The notes: generated by a model not told the origin, from the sequence alone. 44,352 nt of DNA from Roseateles sp. (GCA_019232985.1 JAFAMW010000035.1:1-44352), one strand, 5' to 3'. Counted from the stretch's first letter, positions 10,686-19,341 are shown. Numbers and translations are program-made.

Positions 10686-10817
10686 TGGCGGCCGGGGTGA
10701 GGCGGACGCGTCCGCGCCGGAGTTTGCCGGGGCTTGCGCAAATCCGGCCTCGGAACAGGTACGCTAGCATTCATTGACGCACAGGCAAACGCCTTGCCAA
10801 CCCGTGCCCCGGAGCCC

Positions 10818-11621
10818 ATGCTGGACGCCCTTCACGCCGCCGCCGCGCTGCATGTCGCCGTGCTCGACGACGAGCCGGACGTAACCCGCCTTGTCGCGCG
10901 TTACCTCGGCAACCATGGCTTTCGCGCGAGCGAGGTCCACTCCGGCCCCGCCCTGATGGCGCTGATGGCCGCCGACCCGGCCGCGCTCGTGCTGCTCGAC
11001 CTCGGCCTGCCCGGCGACGACGGTTTCGCGGTCGCGCGCCAGCTGCGCCAGCACTGGCATTGCGGTCTCGTGATCGTGTCGGGGCGCGGCGACTCGGTCG
11101 ACAAGGTCGTCGGCCTCGAGATCGGCGCCGACGACTACGTGACCAAGCCCTTCGACCTGCGCGAGCTCGTCGCGCGCATCAAGGCCGTGCTGCGCCGCCT
11201 GCAGCCCCAGCCGGCCGCGCCGGCCGCCCTGACCGTCCTGGGCGCCCCGGCCGCGCCCGTGCCCGCGGCGCCGGCCGGGGCCGTGCGCGACTGCCTGGCC
11301 TTCGATGGCTGGCGCCTCGACCCCGGCGCGCGCGTGCTCAACGACGCGCAGGGCGCCGAGGTTTCGCTCACGCACGGCGAATTCGAGCTGCTGCTCGCGC
11401 TCGCCCAGCATCCGGGCCGCGTGCTGTCGCGCGACTTCCTGCTGATGCGCATGCGCGGGCGCGAGGGCGGGCCGCTCGAGCGCACGATCGACGTGCTCGT
11501 CGGCCGCCTGCGCCGCAAGCTCGAAGCCGACCCCGAGCGGCCGCAGCTGATCAAGGCCGTGCGCAGCGCCGGCTACGTGTTCGTGCCCAGCGTCGAGAGC
11601 GTCGCGCGCGCGCCGCGATGA
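10818..11621 (+). CDS. OmpR/PhoB-family response regulator
   Basis: Encodes 267 aa. The receiver domain has acidic Asp17-Asp18, phospho-acceptor Asp61 (LLDLGLPGDDG), Ser88 and Lys110. An Ala/Pro-rich linker (~125-155) leads to a winged-helix DNA-binding domain (~160-260) with LTHGEFELLLAL, RTIDVLVGRLRRKLE and IKAVRSAGYVF. GGAG is placed 5 nt before the ATG at 10818; an upstream in-frame TTG would add a tail unlike the family. It is translationally coupled to the hybrid kinase through an ATGA overlap, so the two form a signalling pair. Regulon unknown. Confidence 0.93.
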   Translation: MLDALHAAAALHVAVLDDEPDVTRLVARYLGNHGFRASEVHSGPALMALMAADPAALVLLDLGLPGDDGFAVARQLRQHWHCGLVIVSGRGDSVDKVVGLEIGADDYVTKPFDLRELVARIKAVLRRLQPQPAAPAALTVLGAPAAPVPAAPAGAVRDCLAFDGWRLDPGARVLNDAQGAEVSLTHGEFELLLALAQHPGRVLSRDFLLMRMRGREGGPLERTIDVLVGRLRRKLEADPERPQLIKAVRSAGYVFVPSVESVARAPR

Positions 11622-13666
11622 GCATGCCGAGCGACGCGCCGCCGCCCGACGCCGGCGCGTCCGTCTACCGGACGCTGTTCGCGGCCTGCCCCGACGCGCT
11701 GCTGCTCGTCGCCGCCGACGGCTGCATCGCGCTCGCGAACCCGGCCGCGGCCGAACTGCTCGGCTACGCGTCCGACCAGCTCGTCGGCCTGTCGGTCGAC
11801 GCGCTCGTGCCAGATGCGATCCGGCCGCGCCACGCGGCCTACCGGGCCGGCTACGCCGAGGCGCCGCACGCGCGGCCGATGGGGGCGCAGACGGACCTCA
11901 TCGCGAAGCGCCGCGACGGCAGCGAGGTGATGGTCGAGATCGCGCTGAGCCCGCTGCGCGAGCAGGGGCGGCCCTATGTCGTCGCGGCGATCCGCGGCAT
12001 CGGCGCCTACCCGCGCGTGCGCCAGGCGCTGCGGCGCGCGCGCTATGGCGAGCACCTGGCCCAGCTCGGCCGCCTCGCCGTCGACGCGCGCGACCCGAGC
12101 GAGCTGCTCCAGCAGGTGCCGGCGATCGCTGCGGCCGGGCTCGAGGTCGAGGTCTCGCTGGTCTACCTGCTCGAGGGCGACGGCCAGCAGCTGCGCCTTG
12201 CCGGCGGCGTCGGCATGATCGCCGGCGAGGCGCTCGGCACCCGCTGGCCGAACCGCCCCGACAACCCGCCCGGCTACGTCGTCGCCGAAGCCCGCGCGGT
12301 GCTGATCGAGGACTACCGGCGCGAGCCCCGCTTCGCCGTGCCCGAGGCCTATCTGCGCGCGGGCCTCGTCAGCGCGCTCGGCGTGCCGCTGACCGACCGC
12401 GGCCGCGTGATCGGCGCGCTGACGGTGCGCTCGCGCACGCCGCAGCGCTTCGGCGCCGACGAGGAGCGCTTCCTGAGCTCGCTCGCGAACCTGCTCGGTA
12501 CCTGCTTGCAGCGCGCGCGCACCGAAGAGGCGCTGAACCACGCGCAGCGGCTCGAGAGCGTCGGCCAGCTGACCGGTGGCATCGCCCACGACTTCAACAA
12601 CCTGCTGACCGTGATCCAGGGCAATCTGCAGGTGCTCGAGGAGCTGCCCGGCGTCGCCGGCGACGCCCAGGTGCTCGTCCAGGCGGCCGCCCGCGCGGCG
12701 CGGCGCGGCGCCGAGCTGACCGGCAAGCTGCTCGCGTTCTCGCGCCGCCAGATGCTGCAGCCGAGCCGCGTCGACCTGTCCGCGCTGCTCGATTCGCTTA
12801 CCGACATGCTGCGCCGCACGCTCGACCAGCGCATCGCGATCGAGCTCGAGGTCGCGCCCGGCTGCCCGGCGCTCCGCGCCGACCCGGGCCAGCTCGAGGC
12901 GGCGCTGCTGAACATCGCGATCAACGCGCGCGATGCGATGCCCGACGGCGGCACGCTGCGCTTCGCCGCGGCTGCGCTCGACGCGCCGCCGCCGGGTCTC
13001 GCGCCCGAGCTCGACGCGCGCGGCCGCTACGTGGCGATCCGCGTCAGCGACAGCGGCTGCGGCATGCCCGAGGCCGTGCGCGAGCGCGCGTTCGAGCCCT
13101 TCTTCACGACCAAGCAGAGCGGCCGCGGCACGGGCCTGGGCCTGAGCACCGTCTACGGCTTCGTCAAGCAGTCGAGCGGCGCCGTCACGCTCGACAGCGC
13201 GCCGGGCCGCGGCACGACGCTGTGCCTGGTGCTGCCAGCCGAGGCCGGCGGTGCCGTACCCGGCGCGACGGGCGCCGAAGGCCCCGACGCGCTGCCGCCG
13301 GGCCTCGCCGTGCTGCTCGTCGAGGACGATACCGAGGTGCGTGCGGTGGCCCGGCATTTCCTCGCCGGCATGGGCTGCGAGCTCAGCATCTGCGCGAGCG
13401 CCGAGGCCGCGCTCGCGCTGCTCACGCCGGACGCGCGCTTCGACCTGCTCGTGACCGACATCGCGCTCGGCGCGGGAATGCGCGGCACCGAGCTCGCGCG
13501 CGTCGCGCAGGAGCGCCTGCCGGGGCTCGGCGTGCTGCTCGTGTCGGGCTATTCCGACGAGCTGCTGCGCGCCGACCGCGAGGCCCCGGCGGCCTGGGAA
13601 CTGCTGCCCAAACCCTATAGCCGCGGCGAGCTGGCGCAGGCCATCGCGCGTGTCATCGCGCGCTGA
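11618..13666 (+). CDS. Hybrid sensor histidine kinase, PAS-GAF-HisKA-HATPase-REC
   Basis: A 682-aa soluble protein; no membrane segment is seen. A PAS domain (~15-125; [13 protein letters not shown] and [13 protein letters not shown]) is followed by a GAF domain (~150-300), the DHp domain with His324 in [11 protein letters not shown], and HATPase_c with N-box Asn436, [15 protein letters not shown] and [13 protein letters not shown]-terminal receiver has phospho-acceptor Asp614 (LVTDIALG). The architecture resembles CckA/NtrB-like hybrid kinases. Whether phosphate passes from His324 directly to the OmpR-type partner, or via Asp614 and an HPt protein encoded elsewhere, cannot be told. The sensory cue may be redox, light or a small molecule. 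Confidence 0.93.
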   Translation: MSMPSDAPPPDAGASVYRTLFAACPDALLLVAADGCIALANPAAAELLGYASDQLVGLSVDALVPDAIRPRHAAYRAGYAEAPHARPMGAQTDLIAKRRDGSEVMVEIALSPLREQGRPYVVAAIRGIGAYPRVRQALRRARYGEHLAQLGRLAVDARDPSELLQQVPAIAAAGLEVEVSLVYLLEGDGQQLRLAGGVGMIAGEALGTRWPNRPDNPPGYVVAEARAVLIEDYRREPRFAVPEAYLRAGLVSALGVPLTDRGRVIGALTVRSRTPQRFGADEERFLSSLANLLGTCLQRARTEEALNHAQRLESVGQLTGGIAHDFNNLLTVIQGNLQVLEELPGVAGDAQVLVQAAARAARRGAELTGKLLAFSRRQMLQPSRVDLSALLDSLTDMLRRTLDQRIAIELEVAPGCPALRADPGQLEAALLNIAINARDAMPDGGTLRFAAAALDAPPPGLAPELDARGRYVAIRVSDSGCGMPEAVRERAFEPFFTTKQSGRGTGLGLSTVYGFVKQSSGAVTLDSAPGRGTTLCLVLPAEAGGAVPGATGAEGPDALPPGLAVLLVEDDTEVRAVARHFLAGMGCELSICASAEAALALLTPDARFDLLVTDIALGAGMRGTELARVAQERLPGLGVLLVSGYSDELLRADREAPAAWELLPKPYSRGELAQAIARVIAR

Positions 13667-13830
13667 ACGGTCCGGCGCGAGTCGTAGCGCATTGACGTGG
13701 CGGTCAGCGCTCGTCCCGGGCGTGGTGCCGCGCCCACGCAGGTCATGGCGCTGGCCGACTGCGTGGGGTCGAAGCGTTTATGGTGCGGAGCTCCGTTTTT
13801 TCATGGGTTGCGCGTGAACCGGCCAGGGGC

Positions 13831-14610
13831 CTAGCCGCCGGCCGTGCCGCTCGTGCTGCGCTCGCGCACGTAGGCGTCGAGGCGCGCCGCGTCGTGCACC
13901 GTGATCTCGCGTCGGCTCTTGTCGTCGATGCTGATTACGCGGGCCTGGGCCAGGCGCGACAGGGCGCGGCTCGCGGTCTCGAGCGTCATGCCGAGGTGGT
14001 TGCCGATCTCGGCGCGCGTGAGCGGCAGGTTGATCAGGTCGGCGCGCAGGCCGCGGCGCTCGAGGGCGTTGATCCAGCGGTGCAGGAACTCGGCCATGCG
14101 CGCGTCGGCCGGCAGGGTGTAGGCCGACATCGCGGCCTCGCGCTCGCGCAGGATCTCGCCGCTCATCGCCACGACGACGAGGCGCAGCAGCGCCGGGCGG
14201 CGCGCGCAGGCCTCGAACAGCTCGGCCTGGCCGACGCTCCAGACTTCGCAGGTGTCGAGCGCAACGGCGTCGCAGGTATGGCGGCCTGCGTCGATCTCGC
14301 CGAGGCCGAGCCAGTCGCCGCGGAACTTGAACGCGGCGATCTGTTCGCGCCCGTCGGTGCTCACGCCGACGAGCTTGAACATGCCCGAGTTCAGCAGGTA
14401 GATCTGGCTCAGCGGCGCGCCGATCTGGTAGAGCCGCTCGCCGCCGCGCATGATGCGGCGGCGCGGCGCCATCGCCTCGGCGACGAGGTTCAGCGTGTCG
14501 GCGATATGGTGGCCGGCGTCGGGGCGCGGCGCGGAGGGGGCGGCCTCGCGCGCGCCGTGGGCGTCGCTGCCGAGGGTTTCGAGGGCGGAGGAAGCGATGA
14601 AGTTGGTCAT
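13831..14610 (-). CDS. Crp/FNR-family transcriptional regulator
   Basis: Encodes 259 aa. A cyclic-nucleotide-binding-like beta-roll domain (~50-150, with LYQIGAPLSQIYLLNSGMFKLV) is followed by a long dimer helix and an HTH_Crp domain (LPLTRAEIGNHLGMTLETASRALSR, in part). The recognition helix carries E-T-A-S-R, the E..SR pattern that in FNR/ANR proteins reads TTGAT half-sites. The N-terminus from the chosen ATG has no cysteine cluster, so an FNR-type 4Fe-4S sensor is not expected; the few cysteines (CDAVALDTC, ACARR) are in other places. An upstream in-frame TTG at 14694 would add three scattered cysteines but has little to support it. The ribosome binding site is weak. Convergent with the hybrid kinase; the 164-bp gap between them (13667-13830) has a GC hairpin at 13720-13739 and no gene. 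Confidence 0.9.
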   Translation of the reverse strand: MTNFIASSALETLGSDAHGAREAAPSAPRPDAGHHIADTLNLVAEAMAPRRRIMRGGERLYQIGAPLSQIYLLNSGMFKLVGVSTDGREQIAAFKFRGDWLGLGEIDAGRHTCDAVALDTCEVWSVGQAELFEACARRPALLRLVVVAMSGEILREREAAMSAYTLPADARMAEFLHRWINALERRGLRADLINLPLTRAEIGNHLGMTLETASRALSRLAQARVISIDDKSRREITVHDAARLDAYVRERSTSGTAGG

Positions 14611-14768
14611 GGTTTCGCACGCAGCATTGGCATGGAGAAATCCTAGGGAAGCCAGGCAAATGCCGATGCAATGAGCGACGTCACTCGGTCGCAAGGTGTC
14701 AATCGACGGTAAACGGACGCCGCCGAGCCGGGTTTTTTTGTCAACGGCCGGTATGGGCGCGCGCTGGC

Positions 14769-14782
14769 TTGACGCACGACAA
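14769..14782. promoter_or_regulatory. FNR/ANR-like operator candidate
   Basis: TTGAC-GCAC-GACAA in the divergent region between the FNR-like regulator and the small carbamoyltransferase-like gene. Against the consensus TTGA(C/T)-N4-(A/G)TCAA nine of the ten defined positions match. It is centred about 42 bp upstream of the ATG at 14818. Binding by the neighbouring regulator is inferred from its E..SR recognition helix. Confidence 0.35.
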
Positions 14783-14817
14783 GGGCGCGGCGCGGGCGCG
14801 AATTACTGTTGCCGGAC

Positions 14818-15246
14818 ATGCACCCTGCCGCCATGTCCGATCGCCGCCCCGTCCCTCGCGTCCTGCCGAGCGAGCCCCGCGCCGACGCGCTGCACGCGCT
14901 GGCCGGCCGCCATGTCGCGCTGCTGTGCGCCGACGCGGCGGACCCGGCCGTGCGCCGGCTCGTCGAGGCGGTCGAGGGCCTCGGCGGGCAGGTCGCGCAG
15001 CTGCCGCCGCCGCGACCGGGCCAGCGCGTCGACACGCTCGCGCGCGTGCTCGGCCAGCTCTACGACGCAGTCGACTGCGTCGGCCTGCCCGCCGCGACGG
15101 TCGCCGCGCTCGCGCGCGCGAGCAACGTGCCGGTGCTCGACGCGCTGGCCGACGCCGAACGCCCGCTCGCGCGCCTGCTCGACGCGCTCGCCGGCGGCGG
15201 CGCGGACGGCGCTCAGGACCGCGGCTCGGGCGCGTCGTCGAGGTAG
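14818..15246 (+). CDS. Small protein resembling the N-terminal domain of ornithine carbamoyltransferase
   Basis: Encodes 142 aa from the ATG at 14818 (an alternative ATG is at 14833). The segment from DTLARVLGQLYD through NVPVLDALAD closely resembles the OTCase N-domain block that reads DTARVLGRMYDG...SVPVWNGLTN in true enzymes. The carbamoyl-phosphate-binding STRTR motif is replaced by ADPAVRR, and the whole C-terminal ornithine-binding domain is absent. It therefore cannot be a functional OTCase by itself; it may be a regulatory or ligand-binding leftover. The 3' end overlaps the convergent corA gene by 34 bp. Third-position GC is as high as in the neighbours, so it looks like a real gene. 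Confidence 0.7.
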   Translation: MHPAAMSDRRPVPRVLPSEPRADALHALAGRHVALLCADAADPAVRRLVEAVEGLGGQVAQLPPPRPGQRVDTLARVLGQLYDAVDCVGLPAATVAALARASNVPVLDALADAERPLARLLDALAGGGADGAQDRGSGASSR

Positions 15247-16301
15247 CGCTTGCGCCAGAAGTAGACGGCCAGCCCCGCGGCGAGCAGCGCCATCAGTCCC
15301 ATCGCGAGCCAGAAGCCGTCGGCCAGGTGGATCAGCGGCAGGCGGTCGAAGTTCATGCCGAAGATGCCGGTCACGAGGTTCAGCGGCAGGAAGATCGCCG
15401 TGAGCACGGTCAGCGTCTGCATGATGCGGTTGGTGCGTTGGCCGAGCGCCGAGAAATGCATCTGCACGGCCGAGTCGGTCGTCGCGTCGAGGCGGTGTAC
15501 ATGGGCGAGCACGCGCTCGACATGCTCGAGCACGTCGCGTCCGCGCACGCGCAGCAGCTCGCGCTCGCGGCGCGCGGGCGCGGTCACCGGGTCGCCCCAT
15601 TCGTCGAGCGCATCGAGCCATTCCTGCACCGCGCCGCGCTGGTCCTCGCAGGTCTCGGCGACGCCCGCGAGCGCCTCGCGCGCGGCGAGCACGAGCGGCC
15701 AGTCGTCGAAGCGCCGGCGCGGGTCGAGCAGGCGCCGGTGCAGCGCGGCGAACTCGCGCGCGAGCACGCGGCGCAGCTCGAGGTAGCCGTCGACCATGTG
15801 GTTGAGCATGCGCAGCATCAGCTCGTCCGGGCTCGTCGGCAGGCGCGCCGCGCCGCGCTGGCCCTGGGCGTAGGCGCGCAGGCGCTCGACGAAGAAGTCG
15901 CGCACGCGGCAGTCGTCCGGATGCACGCTGACGAGCACGCGCTCGTAGACGACGAAGCCGACCGGGCGCGTGTCGATCGCGGCGGCCAGCGCGGCCGGCG
16001 TCGCGTTGATCGGGGCTTCGGCGGCGGCGTCGGCGCTCGCGAGGCGCCGGAACACCATCAGGTCGTACCAGGACGTCGGCTCGAAATGCGCGGGCAGCTG
16101 TTCGCTCGCGAGGTCGTGCGCGTGCAGCTCGACGATCGCCGCGAGGCCCCAGTCCTGCAGCGTCGCCTGCAGCCGCGGCAGCTCGCGCTCGAGCTCGCTG
16201 CGCGCGAGGCTGAGCCAGACGAAGCCGGGCTCGGCGGGCAGCACGGCCGGCGCCGCGTCGAGCGCGCGGAAGTCCTCGGCGCCGATCGCGAAGCAGCGCA
16301 T
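15213..16301 (-). CDS. corA: CorA-family magnesium/divalent cation transporter
   Basis: Encodes 362 aa with a large N-terminal cytoplasmic domain (~1-290) and two C-terminal membrane helices (~296-316 and ~325-347). The selectivity motif GMN is at 315-317 (GIFGMNFD), and a basic tail FWRKRYL follows the last helix. CorA forms homopentameric channels for Mg2+ (also Co2+ or Ni2+). It starts 16 bp after the hemB stop, so hemB-corA are probably cotranscribed. This fits a Mg2+-dependent HemB. Confidence 0.95.
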   Translation of the reverse strand: MRCFAIGAEDFRALDAAPAVLPAEPGFVWLSLARSELERELPRLQATLQDWGLAAIVELHAHDLASEQLPAHFEPTSWYDLMVFRRLASADAAAEAPINATPAALAAAIDTRPVGFVVYERVLVSVHPDDCRVRDFFVERLRAYAQGQRGAARLPTSPDELMLRMLNHMVDGYLELRRVLAREFAALHRRLLDPRRRFDDWPLVLAAREALAGVAETCEDQRGAVQEWLDALDEWGDPVTAPARRERELLRVRGRDVLEHVERVLAHVHRLDATTDSAVQMHFSALGQRTNRIMQTLTVLTAIFLPLNLVTGIFGMNFDRLPLIHLADGFWLAMGLMALLAAGLAVYFWRKRYLDDAPEPRS

Positions 16302-16317
16302 CGCCGGTCTCGCCGCC

Positions 16318-17385
<1,068 letters not shown>

Positions 17386-17447
17386 CTAGGTTATGGGGTG
17401 TAGCGCGCGCAAGCGTGCAGTTTGCGCGTTTCCCCCAAAGCCGTGCT

Positions 17448-17477
17448 GTGACGGTTTGACCCGGACGCTGCTAAACT
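17448..17477 (+). promoter_or_regulatory. Predicted sigma70 promoter with extended -10 for the sRNA-like gene
   Basis: GTGACG at 17448-17453, an 18-bp spacer, then TAAACT at 17472-17477 preceded by TGC, i.e. an extended -10 (TGnTAAACT). Transcription would begin near 17484. Both hexamers match consensus at four of six positions. Confidence 0.45.
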
Positions 17478-17483
17478 TGCCAG

Positions 17484-17596
17484 CGAATGATAGCCGTGAG
17501 GTTGTCGTTCCCTGCTTTTCCTCCCTGAGCAGGAGCCTTAGCGTAATGACAGCGATAAGGCTTTGCAGCCCCGACCTTGGTCGGGGCTCTTTTTTT
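17484..17596 (+). ncRNA. Probable small RNA with anti-Shine-Dalgarno loop and intrinsic terminator
   Basis: The interval between divergent hemB and the hemJ-like gene ends in a strong intrinsic terminator but holds no sizeable ORF. Three consecutive hairpins can be drawn: H1 at 17511-17533 (CCTGCT/AGCAGG) with the 11-nt loop TTTCCTCCCTG; H2 at 17534-17562 (AGCCTTA/TAAGGCT); and the terminator at 17567-17588. The H1 loop exposes UCCUCCC, complementary to a Shine-Dalgarno GGGAGGA. With the extended -10 promoter this gives a ~113-nt transcript. A 13-codon ORF (ATG 17487, stop 17526-17528, ending in Pro-Pro) overlaps its 5' half, so a leader peptide/attenuator upstream of hemJ is the main alternative. 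I do not recognise it as 6S, 4.5S, tmRNA or RNase P RNA. Confidence 0.6.
17567..17596 (+). terminator. Intrinsic terminator (9-10 bp stem, CTTG loop, T-run)
   Basis: AGCCCCGAC pairs with GTCGGGGCT around a CTTG tetraloop, followed by C and seven Ts (17590-17596). The T-run exists only on the plus strand, so the terminated transcript comes from the left. No annotated protein gene reads into it, which is the main argument for an sRNA here. Confidence 0.9.
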
Positions 17597-17603
17597 AGCG
17601 CGC

Positions 17604-17609
17604 AATAAT
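17604..17609 (+). promoter_or_regulatory. -10 element of the hemJ-like gene (predicted leaderless start)
   Basis: AATAAT followed by 6 nt and the ATG at 17616. It begins 7 bp after the preceding terminator's T-run, so hemJ expression can be independent of the sRNA transcript. No good -35 is seen. Confidence 0.4.
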
Positions 17610-17615
17610 GGCCCG

Positions 17616-18044
17616 ATGCTCTGGGTCAAAGCCTTCCACATCGTCTTCGTCGCGAGCTGGTTCGCGGCGCTGTTCTACCTGCCGCGCATCTTCGTCAACC
17701 TCGCGATGGTGCCGGCCGACAGCCACGCCGAGCGCGAGCGCCTGCTGCTGATGGCGCACAAGCTCCACCGCTTCGGCTCAGGCCTGATGGGCGTCGGGCT
17801 GCTGCTGGGTCTCGTGCTGTGGCTGTACTACGGCGTCGGCCGCGGCCCTGGCAACGGCTGGCTGCACGCGAAGCTCGCGCTCGTCGTCGCGGCGATCGGC
17901 TACCACCACGGTTGCGGCGCGCTGCTGCGCCGCTTCGAGCAGATGGCGAACCGGCGCAGCGAGCGCTGGCTGCGCGTGTTCAACGAGGTCGCGGTGCTGC
18001 TCTTCGCGGCGATCGTCGTGCTCGTCGTCGTCAAGCCCTTCTAG
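17616..18044 (+). CDS. hemJ: HemJ-like / CopD family membrane protein (protoporphyrinogen IX oxidase)
   Basis: Encodes 142 aa with four hydrophobic helices (~3-22, ~50-69, ~82-100, ~120-140). The opening MLWVKAFHIVFVASWFAALF, followed by YLPRIFV, matches the UPF0093/HemJ family: His8 and the Leu-Pro-Arg segment are conserved positions. HemJ oxidises protoporphyrinogen IX to protoporphyrin IX in bacteria lacking HemG or HemY. Its location next to hemB supports a heme role. The sequence could also be a general CopD-like protein, so the enzyme name is an inference from family and context. Confidence 0.78.
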   Translation: MLWVKAFHIVFVASWFAALFYLPRIFVNLAMVPADSHAERERLLLMAHKLHRFGSGLMGVGLLLGLVLWLYYGVGRGPGNGWLHAKLALVVAAIGYHHGCGALLRRFEQMANRRSERWLRVFNEVAVLLFAAIVVLVVVKPF

Positions 18045-18069
18045 GGCCTGCTAGCGCTACGGGGACCCG

Positions 18070-19176
18070 ATGCGCCACCGCAGCAGCACCTGGTGGCTCC
18101 TGCTCGGCTGGTTCGGGCTCGTGCTCTACGCGAGCCTGTATCCGTTCGCGCCGTGGCGCTGGCCGCCGGGGCTCGCCGCGGCCGACCTGCTCGCGCTGCC
18201 CTGGCCGCGCAAGCTGTTCGGCTACGACGTGCTGATCAACGTCGTAGGCTACGCGCCGCTGGGTCTGCTGCTGTTCGCCGCGCAGCTGGGCCACGGCGGC
18301 CGGCTGCGCGGCGCGCTCGCGCGCGGCCTGCTCGTGCCGACGCTGCTGTCCTACGCCATGGAGGTGCTGCAGACCTTTCTCCCCGGGCGCGTGCCCTCGC
18401 TGTCGGACTGGCTGTTCAACAGCCTCGGCGCTTGGGCCGGCGTGGCGATCGGCCTCGCGCTGCGCGCGGCCGGCGGGCTGCGGCGCTGGGAGGACGTGCG
18501 CGCCGACTGGTTCGCGCCGCGCACCGGCGCGGCCCAGGCGCTGCTCGTGATCTGGCCCGTCGGCCTGCTGTTCCCGACGCCGCTCCCGCTCGGCGTCGGG
18601 CAATGGCTGCCGCGGCTCGAGGCGCTCGCGTTCGACGCGCTGGACGGCACGCCCTGGGCGCTCGCCGACCCGTTCGATCAGGCGCCGCCGCTGGCGCTGC
18701 CGCCGGGACTCGAGGCGATCGCGACGGCGCTGGGCCTGCTCGCGCCGGCGCTGCTCGCGCTCGCGATCGCGCGGCGCGGCGGATGGCGCCGCGTCGTGCT
18801 GATCGCCTGCGCGCTCGCGCTCGGCATGCTCGGCATGAGCGTCGCGACGGCGCTCAGCGTCGGGCCGCAGCACGCGTTCACGTGGATGACGCCGCAGGCC
18901 GAGGCCGGCCTCGTGCTGGGCCTCGTGCTCGCGCTCGTCTGCGTGCCGCTGGCCGGCCGCGTCGCCGCGGCGCTGGGCCTCGTCGTGCTATGCGCGTTGA
19001 TCGCGCTCGTGACCCAGGCGCCGAACGACCCCTATCTGCTCGCGAGCCTGCAGACCCTGCAGTTCGGCCGCTACATCAACCTCTACGGCATGGCGCAGTG
19101 GATCGGCTGGGTCTGGCCGTTCGCGGCGCTGGCCTGGCTGCTAGTCCACTGTGTCGGGGAAATGGCGCCCCCGTGA
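18070..19176 (+). CDS. VanZ-like family membrane protein
   Basis: A 368-aa polytopic protein. The N-terminal third is VanZ-like: YASLYPFAPW, then NVVGYAPLGLLL, and EVLQTFLPGRVPSLSDWLFN, which leads to LGAWAG. Further hydrophobic helices fill the rest, for about nine or ten in total. VanZ relatives are associated with low-level teicoplanin resistance and cell-envelope functions, but most are uncharacterised. GGGGA lies just before the ATG, 25 bp after hemJ. The last ten or eleven codons and the stop are encoded by the left arm of the inverted-repeat element that starts at 19142, so the C-terminus was probably altered by insertion. Confidence 0.85.
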   Translation: MRHRSSTWWLLLGWFGLVLYASLYPFAPWRWPPGLAAADLLALPWPRKLFGYDVLINVVGYAPLGLLLFAAQLGHGGRLRGALARGLLVPTLLSYAMEVLQTFLPGRVPSLSDWLFNSLGAWAGVAIGLALRAAGGLRRWEDVRADWFAPRTGAAQALLVIWPVGLLFPTPLPLGVGQWLPRLEALAFDALDGTPWALADPFDQAPPLALPPGLEAIATALGLLAPALLALAIARRGGWRRVVLIACALALGMLGMSVATALSVGPQHAFTWMTPQAEAGLVLGLVLALVCVPLAGRVAAALGLVVLCALIALVTQAPNDPYLLASLQTLQFGRYINLYGMAQWIGWVWPFAALAWLLVHCVGEMAPP

Positions 19177-19306
19177 TGGCCAAGGCCGGCCCAATCCAGG
19201 CGCGAGACGCAGCCGGGGTGGTACCCCGGCGAGGCCGAGCAACGCCGAGTGGGCCGGCCTTGGCCTTCACCCGGCGGGGGCGCCATTTCCCCGACGCAGT
19301 GGACTA
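19142..19306. mobile_element. MITE-like element with ~52-bp imperfect terminal inverted repeats
   Basis: The left arm (19142-19173 plus 19174-19193) and right arm (19275-19306 plus 19250-19269) are inverted copies. The outer 32 bp match at 31 positions (TAGTCCACTG ... GGCGCCCCCG). An inner 20-bp block (ending GGCCAAGGCCGGCCCA) matches with one difference, after a 5-bp insertion in the right arm. The core holds a further hairpin at 19212-19230 (GCCGGGGT/ACCCCGGC). Both ends begin with TA, which could be a TA target duplication as made by IS630/mariner-type transposases. No transposase ORF fits inside. The element supplies the end of the vanZ-like gene. Confidence 0.7.
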
Positions 19307-19329
19307 ACGCGTCGCCGCGCGCGATCCCG

Positions 19330-19335
19330 GATAAT
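19330..19335 (+). promoter_or_regulatory. -10 element of the ferredoxin gene (predicted leaderless start)
   Basis: GATAAT, then 6 nt, then the ATG at 19342. It lies 24 bp right of the inverted-repeat element. No ribosome binding site and no clear -35 are visible. Confidence 0.45.
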
Positions 19336-19341
19336 GCCCCG

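Noticed and set aside
10702..10715. A 14-bp perfect palindrome after ybeY
   Set aside because: It is pure GC alternation in a GC-rich background with no T-run; it could occur by chance and does not decide anything.
13785..13800. CGGAGCTCCG followed by six Ts as a terminator for the hybrid kinase
   Set aside because: The palindrome leaves no room for a loop, so the stem would be about three base pairs; too weak to call.
14611..14694. An upstream TTG start for the FNR-like regulator that would add three cysteines
   Set aside because: The cysteine spacing (C-x3-C-x12-C) does not match FNR-type clusters and the extension shows no family similarity.
14733..14739. A run of seven Ts suggesting a terminator upstream of the carbamoyltransferase-like gene
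   Set aside because: No stable hairpin precedes it on the plus strand.
17487..17528. A 13-codon ORF (ending Phe-Pro-Pro) as a separate leader-peptide gene
   Set aside because: No ribosome binding site and no mutually exclusive hairpins that would make attenuation work; kept only as an alternative reading of the sRNA candidate.
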